The translations under genes and the position numbers were made by a program. Positions 35,428 through 47,000 of a stretch of 64,000 nt of DNA are shown one piece after another. The notes under the pieces are model-generated. The model was not told where the DNA came from. It saw only the letters and a program-made list of their open reading frames with translations, and did not search any database. Origin of the DNA: Bin80 sp965261255 (GTDB lineage Bacteria > Bacteroidota > Rhodothermia > Rhodothermales > Bin80); contig CBDHCQ010000004.1 in NCBI GenBank assembly GCA_965261255.1, positions 1,178,001 through 1,242,000 on the forward strand. The letters are read 5' to 3'. Positions within the stretch are counted from its first letter, which is position 1; each line of letters starts with the position of its first letter.

Positions 35428-36696
35428 ATGGCGGTAACGGTAGTTGTTGGTAGTCAATGGGGGGATGAAGGCAAGGGGAAAGTTGTAGACCTGCTTGCGC
35501 CTCAGTTCGACATTGTTGCGCGGTATCAGGGGGGCGCCAATGCGGGGCATACCATCCGATGGGATGGCCAAACTCAAGTTCTCCATCTGCTGCCGAGCGG
35601 AGTATTTGCCCCAGGCGTTCATTGTGTTATCGGCAACGGTGTAGTTGTTGAGCCAAAAGCACTTGTGTCTGAAATCCAAAAGGTTCAGGAGTTGGGGTAT
35701 GATCTGACTGGGCGGTTGTGGATTTCCCAGAATGCTCACTGTATCCTTCCGTATCACAAGGCGGTAGAAGAGGTCCTGTCTGCGGACAGGATTGGAACAA
35801 CAAGGCGTGGGATTGGACCAGCGTATACTGATAAGGTGGCGCGCGTAGGGATCCGGATTGGTGAGTTGGTCGATCCTGATTTGTTTGCCCAGCGCCTACG
35901 GAGTGAAGTGGCTCGTCAGAATACAGTTCTACGTGGTGCATACGGGCATCCAGGCTTGGACGCCGAAGAAATACTAGCCGATTATGTCGACCTCGGACTT
36001 GAGCTTGCCGGATACGTCACAGACACCACAGAATTGGTGCACAAGGCATTGGGAGCAGGTAAGAACATTCTCGCCGAAGGTGCACAGGGGGCTTTACTAG
36101 ACATTGATTTTGGGACCTATCCGTATGTAACGTCCAGCAATCCAACGGCAGGTGGTGTTTGTACGGGTCTGGGGCTGCCTCCAACTGCAATCAAACGGGT
36201 GATCGGAATCACGAAGGCGTACTGCACGAGAGTGGGGCATGGGCCATTTCCTACGGAGTTAATGGATGCAGCGGGTGCGCATCTTCGCAAGATTGGTGTC
36301 GAGTTTGGGGCAACGACAGGTCGACCCCGCAGATGTGGATGGCTGGATCTGGTTGCACTTCGCTATAGTTGCAGACTTAACGGGTTCACAGAGCTGGTCG
36401 TAACAAAACTGGATGTTCTGTCTGGCCTGGATACCGTAAAAGTATGCACGGAATACGACCATGGCGGTACGACCAATTCTCAGTTCATCAACGACACCCG
36501 AGCGTTGGACATTACGACGCCCCATTACGAAGTGCTGGAGGGGTGGACGCAGGATATAAGCAAATGCACTCAAGCGGACGAGTTGCCGCCTGCGGCCATG
36601 GCCTTGATTGATCGCATCAATTCATTCACGGGTGTGCGGGTTAAAACCATTTCTACGGGACCAAATCGCGCTCAAACCGTTGAGCTGAGTAGATAA
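35428..36696 (+). CDS. purA: adenylosuccinate synthetase
   Basis: About 422 aa from MAVTVVVGSQWGDEGKGK, where homologues usually start; an ATG at 35407 gives seven more residues. It catalyses IMP + Asp + GTP to adenylosuccinate, the first committed step to AMP. Motifs: GTP P-loop GSQWGDEGKGK, the catalytic-His segment GANAGHTIRW, GTTRRGIGPAYTDKVAR, EGAQGALLDIDFGTYPYVTS and TTGRPRRCGWLD. Full length, no defects. It sits between the STAS gene and the sensor kinase on the same strand. Confidence 0.96.
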   Translation: MAVTVVVGSQWGDEGKGKVVDLLAPQFDIVARYQGGANAGHTIRWDGQTQVLHLLPSGVFAPGVHCVIGNGVVVEPKALVSEIQKVQELGYDLTGRLWISQNAHCILPYHKAVEEVLSADRIGTTRRGIGPAYTDKVARVGIRIGELVDPDLFAQRLRSEVARQNTVLRGAYGHPGLDAEEILADYVDLGLELAGYVTDTTELVHKALGAGKNILAEGAQGALLDIDFGTYPYVTSSNPTAGGVCTGLGLPPTAIKRVIGITKAYCTRVGHGPFPTELMDAAGAHLRKIGVEFGATTGRPRRCGWLDLVALRYSCRLNGFTELVVTKLDVLSGLDTVKVCTEYDHGGTTNSQFINDTRALDITTPHYEVLEGWTQDISKCTQADELPPAAMALIDRINSFTGVRVKTISTGPNRAQTVELSR

Positions 36697-36728
36697 CCAA
36701 TGGTCCCCATTGCAGACTATTCAGTTTC

Positions 36729-38027
36729 ATGCGAGCCTTTATAACAACCCCCAAGCTTAAGCTGGTGCTTATTGTATTCGCCGTAGGCATTGCTTCGGCG
36801 TCTCTTTGGTACACCAGGTACCTTGTTGGTCACTTGCAGGAGCGGGAACGCACAAGCGTGACCATTTGGGCAGGTGCGATTGATCAGATGGCGCGTGCCG
36901 CGGTGGTAAATCCATACGAACAGGATTTCCGGGCTATGGCAGAAACCCTGGATCCCGTGGACCCAAATACACAGCGGTATCGGGCGGCATTGGCCTGGGC
37001 TAGCAGATTACCACAGGGGGATCATATTGACTTCTTCTTTAATATTATTTCCGAGCACTCCCCTGATGTTCCTGCGGCGATTGTTGATGCTGATGGAATA
37101 CCGATCCAATGGCAAAATCTGGGGGTGCCGGATTCAGTTGACCTGACCCAACAGGATTCGTTGCAAATCGCACGGAGTATTGCCCGGATGGACCGGAGGT
37201 TTGATCCGATCTTAATTGAGCTGCCATCAGATTCCCCTGCCGCACCATTGGTCCAGAGGGTACATTACGATGAAAGTGCCATTATTCGGTATCTACGCGT
37301 GTATCCGTACCTGCAGCTTACATTTGTAGCCTTATTCATAGGGATCGGCTATCTCGGCTTTTCTTATGCTCGCCGGAGTGAGCAGAGTAACCTATGGGTG
37401 GGTATGGCGCGGGAAGCTGCGCACCAACTTGGGACTCCAATATCCAGCCTGATGGGCTGGATTGAAGTTATGCGCACGGGTCCGAAGGCGGACCATGAAG
37501 TACTGAAAGAAGTCGACGAAGATGTTCAGCGTTTGAGTCTGATTGCGAATCGGTTTAATGATATCGGTTCGATGCCAAAGCTGGAAGATCAGCAGTTGTT
37601 TCCTGTTATAGAGACAACTGCAGATTATATCCGCAGACGTCTGCCACGGCGCGGTGCAACCCTGACGGTTAACGTGTCGAAGGAACTTGAAGCACCGATT
37701 AATGCAGAATTATTTGCCTGGGTGATAGAAAATTTGCTCAAGAACGCTCTAGATGCCATAGAGAATAGGCAGGCCCAAGTTGAGATAATTGCAGGGGCGG
37801 GACGCAATGGAGTATACATCGAAATCAGCGACAACGGTAAGGGCATAGATCGCCGCGAATGGTCCAATATTTTCAAGCCGGGGTACAGCACAAAGACCCG
37901 AGGTTGGGGGTTGGGCCTCAGTTTAGCCAAGCGTATCGTAGTAGACTACCATGGAGGGTCGCTAACATTGGTGAGATCAGTCGTGGGCCAAGGGTCAACA
38001 TTCAGGGTCGCACTTCCAGGGTCATGA
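36729..38027 (+). CDS. membrane sensor histidine kinase
   Basis: 432 aa. Two transmembrane helices (about 10-28 and 195-213) bracket a periplasmic sensor of about 165 residues without a recognised fold. The H-box reads MAREAAHQLGTPISSL, with His near residue 231. The ATPase part has the N-box (LLKNALDAIENR), G1 (ISDNGKGID) and G2 (TKTRGWGLGLSLAKRI). No response-regulator gene lies nearby, so it is an orphan. Its 3' end overlaps the convergent PKS gene by 6 bases. The signal sensed is unknown. Confidence 0.92.
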   Translation: MRAFITTPKLKLVLIVFAVGIASASLWYTRYLVGHLQERERTSVTIWAGAIDQMARAAVVNPYEQDFRAMAETLDPVDPNTQRYRAALAWASRLPQGDHIDFFFNIISEHSPDVPAAIVDADGIPIQWQNLGVPDSVDLTQQDSLQIARSIARMDRRFDPILIELPSDSPAAPLVQRVHYDESAIIRYLRVYPYLQLTFVALFIGIGYLGFSYARRSEQSNLWVGMAREAAHQLGTPISSLMGWIEVMRTGPKADHEVLKEVDEDVQRLSLIANRFNDIGSMPKLEDQQLFPVIETTADYIRRRLPRRGATLTVNVSKELEAPINAELFAWVIENLLKNALDAIENRQAQVEIIAGAGRNGVYIEISDNGKGIDRREWSNIFKPGYSTKTRGWGLGLSLAKRIVVDYHGGSLTLVRSVVGQGSTFRVALPGS

Positions 38028-41000
38028 GCTTGGAGCAGAGTTCTTAAACCAGAAATGGCGCCGCTGGAAAGGATAGCTAGGCAGCGAAATCCGTCGTCTC
38101 TTTTCTCCGGCAAACAATCCTGAAAAATCGAGATCGAGACCTGCTTCGTACAACCTTGCGACCGAGCGCATAAAGTTCTCGCTGGACGCGGTGACGGGAT
38201 CCGTTTTTGAATCCGCCGGCTCCATTTCCGCCAGTTTTTTGTCCGCCTGTATTGAACTTTCAGTCCAAGCTGAAAGTACCTGTGGCCTAACGGATATTTC
38301 GTGACCGATTTCTACGACGACAGTTACTTCCATTTCCGTGATGGTCGAGAAGCACTTCTCAAGTGCCGCACGTGAACGCGCCTGTCGGGCCCAGTAGGCT
38401 GCATCCATGGGCATATCAGCATTCACTTGCAGACCAGTCATTCCACTTACAATTCGGGTGGATGGTTGTGCAAAGGACATCTCATTCAGGAAAGTTTGAG
38501 TGTCCTCGGTGCGCGGATTCGCTTCAACGAGTTCAGCATGCCGCATAGCAAGTGCGAGTCCATCCTCCAGCTTCAAAACACCGGCTGCACACGCAGCAGC
38601 TATTTCTCCCGGACCAACCCCGATTACTGCATCGGGGTGAATCCCCACACTCTCCCACAATGCAACTTGGGCACATTGCAGCGCAAAGAGGGCCGGGACT
38701 CGCCATATCTTTGAATCAGGGAGATTTTCGGAATTCCCTAACATCACATCCAGCAGGGAGACTCCAATTTCTCCCTGAAGCAACTGGTCACAGTGATCCA
38801 GAATTGCACGCACGACCGGCTCAGTACGATACAATTCTGCCCCCATTCCAACTTCGAGGGTTTCCTTTGCGTTGAAGAGAAACGCCAGCTTCGGGCTTTT
38901 TTCAGGCACGGGTAATCTTCCATTTGTCTCGGCGACGCTCACCAAGCCGTTTCGTAATGACTTTTCGTCGTCAAACACAATCCCTGTTCGAAGGGATAAG
39001 TGGCTTCGTCCTGTTGCTGCGGTCCATGCCATATCTGCGAGCAAATCCTCTACAGAAATCCCGGCAGACTGCATCGTGCTGTGCTCGTTAAGCCAGTGGA
39101 TGTGGCGTTCGGCTAGTTCTCGCAGTGCATTGTCTGATTTTGATGACAGGGGCAGCATTCTTACACGTCGCTGGTCCCAGTTTTCAGAATCTGAAATGTC
39201 CACGTCCACCTTTAACTCTGGAACGGGGATAGATTTAGGAGCACCTGCCGGAGAATTACGGGTTGCATCTCTGGATTGGGTGTGACCTTCCACTACAATA
39301 TGCGCGTTCGCTCCTGAAATTGAGAATGCACTGACTCCCGCCCGAGGTGGGCGGTTTGTTCGGCTTGGCCAATCCATGTTCTCCGAAGTGACCTGAACTG
39401 GCAACTGGCCCCACTCCACATATGGGTTCGGTTCATCAAAATGCAAATGTTTAGGAAGGACTCCCCGGTCCATTGCTAACAGGACTTTAATGAGGCCGGC
39501 TACGCCTGCCGCCGATTCAAGATGGCCAATATTTGTCTTCACGGTTCCGAGCAGAAGCGGATGATCCGCTTGACGGTCCCTGCCATATACGGAAGCAGCT
39601 GAATTCAACTCGATCGGATCCCCCATTGGCGACCCGGTTGCATGTACTTCCAAAAAGTCCACTTCTGAGGGAGAAATCCCAGACTGAGTCAGCGCATCTT
39701 CCAGCACTTGTTCCTGTGCTTTGCCGTTCGGTACCGTAAGTGCTGCAGTGGCGCCACTTTGATTTACTGCAGAACCACGAATGATCCCCCATATGCGATC
39801 TCCATCCGATACCGCATCGCTTAACCGCTTAAGCATTACGATTCCGCAGCCCTCCCCCCGAACGAATCCATCGGCTTCTGCATCGAATGTTCTGCAATTT
39901 CCGTTTAACGACAGCAGGTCGTAATCCGCCATAAACCGTGTGGTTGAGGGAGAAAGAACCACATTGACACCTCCTGCCAGAGCAAGATTTGTCTCCCCAG
40001 ACCGGAGACCCAAGATTGCCTGGTGAATTGCAGCCAACGAGGACGCACATGTCATATCGATCGGCACAGCTGGCCCCATCAGCCCCAAAAGAAAAGCAAT
40101 ACGTCCTATAGCAACGCTGGCAGCAGTACCAAGATAGTTGTATTCCTGACCGCTCCCGGAAAGTAGATCACGGTATTCGCTGGGTCCCATGCCGACATAG
40201 ATCCCCGTTCGGCTGGATTTGAGAGAATCAGGATCAATTGCGGCGTCCTCAATTGCGTTCCAACTGGTTTCCAGGAGAATGCGTTGTCTCGGATCCATGA
40301 TCCGAGCTTCAACTGGTCTGATCTTGAAAAACTCTGCATCAAATTGATCCAGCCCGTCCAGAAACGATCCCCGTCTCAGGACAGGATCCTCCGCAGAGGG
40401 ATTCCCCATTACCCCCTCCCAGGGACCAGGGTCAGCACGTCCATCCGAAACGGTATTGCCTCCGGATTCAAGCAATTCCCAAAATGCCTCAATGTCCGGT
40501 GCACCCGGGAAGCGACACGCCATTCCTATCACCGCAATGCCGTCCTCGTCGCTCTGTGCAACCGGTTGCCGCTGTTGTGCAACAAGCTGTAGCGGGGCAG
40601 GAGCAGGGCCAAGTGATCCCAATTCATCGGCCAAATGCGCTGCCAAAGTGTTGATGTCTGGGTAGTCGAACACCACTGTATTAGAGGCCACATACTCGTC
40701 GGCAAACGCGCGGTTTAGTCGATTCCGCAATTCAACTGCCATCAACGAATCCATTCCCAAATCAAAGAATCCTACCGTGGGAGAGGGGGCATTTGGTAAG
40801 CGCAGCACGGCCTGGAGCTCTTGCTGAAGGAAGGATACGAGTAAGTCTTTGTGCTCGGTCGCTGGCATTCCTCGCAACAGCGATAGCGGATCTTCAAGCA
40901 AGACCGTCGAATCGCTTTCTTCATCAGAAGCGTCCTCCAGCAAGTCCTCCAGAAAAGCCGGACGGTCCTGAATTGCCTCCTGGTAAACTCCCCAGTCCAT

Positions 41001-44000
41001 TGACATTACGACGGGATTTGTACCGTCAGTGCGCACCAGTTCGTCAAGTGCCTTGATGCCCTGCTGTGGTGTAAACCAGCGACTGCCAAGCGCCGCCAAC
41101 CGCTCTTCAATCCGCTCCTTCTGCTCCGCAGCTTCGCCAATTTCCGACCAAGCCCCCCAGGCAATTGCCTGGCCTGGGAGTCCGACCGCACGGCGGTGTG
41201 CAGCGAGTTGATCCAGAAATGCATTCGCAGCCGCGTGATTTGCCTGTCCCGGATTTCCCATGACGCCTACACGGCTGGAAAAAAGAAGGAACATGTCCAG
41301 ATCACAATCTGCAGTAGCACGATGCAAATGCCATGCACCTATCATTTTAGGCCATAGTACCTTCTGGAATCGTTTCCAACTCTGGCTCCCCAGCTCGCCA
41401 TCCGACAATACCCCCACGCTATGGATGACCCCGGCAAGGGGCGGCAACTCCTGCCGTATGTCGGCAAGCATCTTGTCCATTGCAACGGGATCCGTCACAT
41501 CTGCAAGGGCTACTTGCACGGTAATATCGCGTGCTTGCAGAGCATCAATTACTCTTTGGGCCTCCTTTCCTGGTGGGCGTCGTCCGTTCAGCACAATGAC
41601 GTTTGCTCCATGATCCGCCAACCAATTTGCAACAGCACATCCAATTCCCCCTAGTCCACCAGTAATGAGATAGCTTCGATCCCGTCTAAAGGATCCCTGT
41701 GCCAGTGCCGATTTCGTAAGAACAATCTTGCCAAGATGGCGGGCAGACCGCATAAATCGCAAGGCATCTCCGGTTTCGGCTATTGGCCATCTGCTGTGAA
41801 TGAGGGGCTTCAGGTCCCCGGAATCAAATCGTCTCACCAAGTTCCGAAGAACTTTGCCAACTTGGGCGGGGTCGGTTTTCTTGAGCCGGTCCAGTTCAAG
41901 GATACCGTACCTCACATCGGGACGCACGGCTGCCATTTCCTCTTCACTAAGAATATCCCTTCTAGCCAGTTCAACGAACCGGCCTCCCTTGGCAAGACAT
42001 GACAGACTTGCATCAATGAAGCCCTCACTAGTAAGGCTGTTGAGCACCACATCAACCCCCTCACCATTTGTGGCCTCGAGAATTTCTTCGCCAAACCGGG
42101 TCTCGCGGCTATTGTATACATGCTTCACACCTAGCGAGCGCAAATATCCCTGTTTCGGAGCGCTTGCCGTTGTAAAAACTTCACCCCCTGCGGCCCTGGC
42201 CAGTTGAATTGCAGCCAACCCCACACCGCCCGATCCGGCATGGATCAACACGCGATCGCCAGCTTCCAGTCCCGAAAGCTCGTAGGACAACGCAGCTGAT
42301 ACAAAGGCGCATGGCATTGTCGCCAGTTCCGATGCCGAGAAGCCCGCTGGTGCGGGTGCCACCAGCTCTTCGTGTGTCACTATTTCCGACGCGAATGCAC
42401 CGAACCCCAACCCGACGATATAGTCGCCGACCGAGACCCTTGATACATCAGCACCGACCTCGAGTACATCTCCGCACATTTCCCGGCCGAGGTCATCCTC
42501 TTGAATGAACCCAAGAGAACGGAAGACATCCCAGTAATTCATGCCGCAGGCTTTGACTGCTACACGAACTTCATTCGGCTCCAGATCCCGATCAGGCAGC
42601 GTCTTGACATCAAGATTTTCAATTAAGCCATGTGGATCTGGTGTCAGTACCCAGGCCGAGTTGTCGGAAAAGCTGAGACGCTCCGAACCTACATTCTCTC
42701 TGACCACACGTGCCACATTTCGTCGTCCAGAACGATAGGCAATATGGTTCTCATGGTCAGGATTGAGTAGTTCTGCCACCAGATCGGGGGCAGGGGCGCA
42801 TTCACCGGGATCCAAGTCGATCATTCTCGTCTGCAGATGAGCCAGTTCCCGGACGACACCTTTGCCAAATCCCCATAACGCCGCGCCAGCTAGCTGCCCA
42901 GTAAACTCCCTTTCCAGTACTTGGGCACCCCGTGTAATAAACCATATGCCTTTCGCTGGCACTACATTCGTATCTATAACGGCCTGTACGAGTGCAAGAG
43001 CGCTTTCCACGATTCGCCGAGTATTCTGCGCTATCTCTTCGGCCGAAACATCTGGACTCTCTCCATCAAGGGCAATAAGGTGTGCAATACCCTTCAAGGG
43101 CAGGTCCTTGGGCATGCCTCGCAGCAACGTTTCCCACGATTCCCGGCGATGGATGTCTGCGGTAACCCGGATGACTCCAGGTTCATTAAATTCAGGGGCA
43201 GGGGCTTTCGGATATGCTTCCCCGGCCTCTACCAGTAAGACCGTCTGATGACGTTGGAATAGATCTTCAGCCAAGTCTTGCGCAACTCCGTTCCGATCGC
43301 CCACCAGTATCCAAACTCCAGCACGTTCCTGAATTACGGTTGGAGCTTGTGCTATGATCACGCCCTTTTCCTGCCTCCCTGTCAAATCAGGTTCTTCAAT
43401 ACCCAGAACTTCAACTTCACCAAAACCTGCATCGCCAAGTGCACGTCGCCACACCGCTGGACTGGCCATGACGTGGTCAGTGCGGTAACTATCGGCAAAT
43501 CGCCACCAGCCATCCAGCTGTCCAAAAGTCAAGTCCATCCAACCCCATCCGCGCAGGTTCTCAAGCGCTATCAACTGGCCAGATGGTGCAAGCAAGTCCA
43601 GACAGTACCCAAGCGTTTCGTCTAGATATCGCGTGGCATGCAGCACATTTGAAGCGATCAGTAAATCGAAACTGTGCAACTCAAATCCCTGTGTAGCAGG
43701 GTCGTTTTCTATGTTCAGGGGAACGTATTCTATGGATGCAGCAGCATCCTCGAATCGTTTTTCAGCCTCCGCAAAGAAGCCCACCGAAATATCGGTATAC
43801 ACGTAATCAAAACGCCCCTCGGGGAGTTCGGGAAGGATCACGGCAGTAGCGGAGCCCGTGCCCGCGCCAACCTCAATGATCCTGAGGCGTCGGTCGGCCG
43901 GTAACCCGTTCATAAGTGAACGAACCGTCTCCTTCATAATGCGGTTAGCCGCCCGTGCCACCGGTGCTTTTGTGTACAGATCTCCAGGGGTTGGATCTCC

Positions 44001-47000
44001 ACTGCTGAATAACAACATCAGTGGGTTTTCCTGCCCGCGGAGCACCGCTCCCAAGGCAGGGCCGCAACGCCTGAAGAGCCCGATCTCGGTGGCGCCATGG
44101 GGGTATCGCGCAGCCATCTCGTCTGCAAACGCTTCCAGATCCATGGGCAATTCGTCGGGCAATGTCTCCCCGGACGCAATTCTGACGACAAACGAGTCCT
44201 TTATCTCCTCCAGAATCCCGGACTTAGCCAACATGTTGAGCATCTGGCGAAAGACGCGGCTGTGATCAGAGAGAACACCCAGGTGCTCGCGCAAAACCTC
44301 CGGTTCTACGACTTCTCCATGCTCCCGCTGCCATCCAAGTTCCTCCAAGGTTTGGAGTGCACGTGAGCTCGCCCACCGCTCCAGGTCATCCAGAAGGGCA
44401 GTCCTCTCTTGTGCTGGAACCCCCTCTTCAGCCAAATAATCTGACAGAAGCCCCGAACTCTCGGCAACGGTTCTAGAGGATGGGAAAAAATCTGCCGGCA
44501 GCACGGTCGAGATTAGAGGATTATCCCGCCAGCTTATCTCGTACAGAAGATCATCTATATCGTCAACGGCAGAAAGCAGCGCTTCCCGCGTGGCACGCTT
44601 TACAATGTATCCGTTTAATCCACCGAGTAGAGCACCACTTGTGTCATAGACACGCAGTTCCGCACTCAAGATTTCCGCGGGTGTACCCGATGATTCATTC
44701 GCTTCTTCAGCCGCTTCGTTCATTTGAACGTGACAAACCACACGGTTCGGCAGCTGTGCTGGGAACCATAGCCGGTCGCAGCCAAAGGGCAAGTACGTAA
44801 CTTCCTCTTGTTCTGGTATGGATTGACGGGCAGCAGACATCACCTGAAAGCACCCATCCAGCAGGAGAGGATGTAAGTTCGCATTACTCAGCGCGTTTTT
44901 CTCTGGCAAGACAATCTCCCCCATAGCTTCCCCTTCTCCGACCCAGATTGCCTGAACAGTATGAAAGGCTGGCCCGAAACCAATCCCTACATTTGCCTTG
45001 TCCCGGTAAAAAGCAGCGATATTCCCCGGAGACATCGCGTTCCTGAGTTGATCCAGACTGATATTCTGCGGGGCCTGGGATCCATTTGGGCCGATTGATA
45101 CACTACATTCCGCATGCACGGTCCACTCCGCGTCCTCCGCGTCTTTGCTGAGAATCTGAAGCTGTAGAGACTTTTCAGATGGACGCACCACAGTCTGCAC
45201 CTTGCGTCCCGTATCGTGATCATTTCCATCGTCCGAACTTTTCCCGGAAAAAATCATCGGAGTATGGAATTGCAGATCCTGTACAATTCCTCCCCCATTT
45301 TCGGAATGGGAGGCGGCTACCGCGAGGGCCCCGTACAATGCGCCAGGTGCTAGAATCTGGTCAAACACTTTGTGATCCTGGAGCCACGTCGGATCTGACG
45401 GGAACAGCTCGGTCTCAAAGAAGATCTCACCACTGGCAGATTCATGTCGCTCTCCCAGCAGGGGATGTCCAGCGTCTCGTTTCCGTCGTTTAGGGGCATC
45501 AACCCAGTGATGCTCACGCTGAAACGGGTATCCAGGAATCGAAATCCGATTCCGTGTCTCACCGGCAAATAATCCCTCAAATGATAGGTTTACCCCAGCC
45601 TCATACGCGTTCGCCACGGATGCAAGGAACCCATATTCGAACTGGTCCGCGGAGTCTGGGCCGTCCTTCGGGGGACGCCGAAGACTTGACAGTACACGTG
45701 GAGGTGCAGCATTGCTGGGAACATTCTTTCCCGGTTCAGGCCATGCAAGTGAGAGCATAGGTCCGAGCACTGCGTGTGGCCCAACCTCAATGACCAGGTC
45801 AACCCCCTGTGTTGCAAACATTTGAACTCCCCGGCTGAAGGCAACGGCTTCCCGGGCGTGTCGGCGCCAGTAGCTCCCATCAAGGATCATATTCGGGATG
45901 GCTGCCTGGCCGGTTACATTGCTAATAAATTGTACTGAGGGTGCGGCTATTTCAATCTCTTCAAAGAGTTTTTCCAGCGCATCCAGGCGCGGCGCCACCA
46001 AAGGGCTATGGAACGCCTGATCGGTCCTCAAGAAGCTTACACGGACATTTCTAGACTCGAATTGCTTTGCTACGTGCTGGACGGCGTTCACTGACCCACT
46101 GATCACCTGATGTGCCCCATTCGTTGCCGCAATCCCTAATCGTTCGCTCTGTGATTGTCCGTTTTGATCACGCACGGCAGATTTCACCTCGGAGACCGGA
46201 GCGAATATAGCTGCCATCGCCCCAGCTTCGGGAAGCGAAGACAAGATCTCACTTCGCCTCATCATGATCTGGAGGCCATCTTCCAGGCTGAACACCCCTG
46301 CAATATGCGCGGCAGCGAATTCTCCGACGCTATGTCCCATGACCATTTGCGGACGAACTCCAAGGCTTATCCAGAGCTCAGCAATGGCGCACTCAATCGC
46401 GTAAATCGCAGGTTGCGCCCAGATAGTATTGTACAGATCTTCACTGCTTCGACCAAAAATCACATCCAGCAACGATGTGTTTCGTTCTGACTGTACGACT
46501 TCATTACAACGATCGAGTACGGCACGCGCTACCGGTTCGGTTTCGTATAAATCCCGCCCCATCCCGATCCACTGGCTTCCCTGGCCGGTGAACAGAAATC
46601 CAATCTTTTCCGGTCTGTATGGATCGGATCCTTTACCGGCCGCAATAAGCGCGTCCAGTTGTTCGCGCAGTCGTGCAAGGTCATCATACACGAGCCCGGC
46701 TCGATGAGAAAAGTGGCTACGCCCTGTGGAGGCGGTCCATGCCATATTTGAGAGGAGAGACTGCGCTGTATCAGAGTTGGGTTGCCCGTTATGTTTGTTC
46801 AGCCATGACCGATACTGTTTCGCAGCATCAACGAGTGCCCTGTCTGATTTGCCTGACAGGGGGAGTATGCGAAGTTTGCGTTCCGGGAGCTCTGGTTGAT
46901 CCGATGGATCGCGAACGATGGATTTGGGTAGTGTGACAGCAACCCGCCTGGGCAGCCCCACGACATTCTCATCCAAATCTGCATGTTCAGCCTTTAGACC

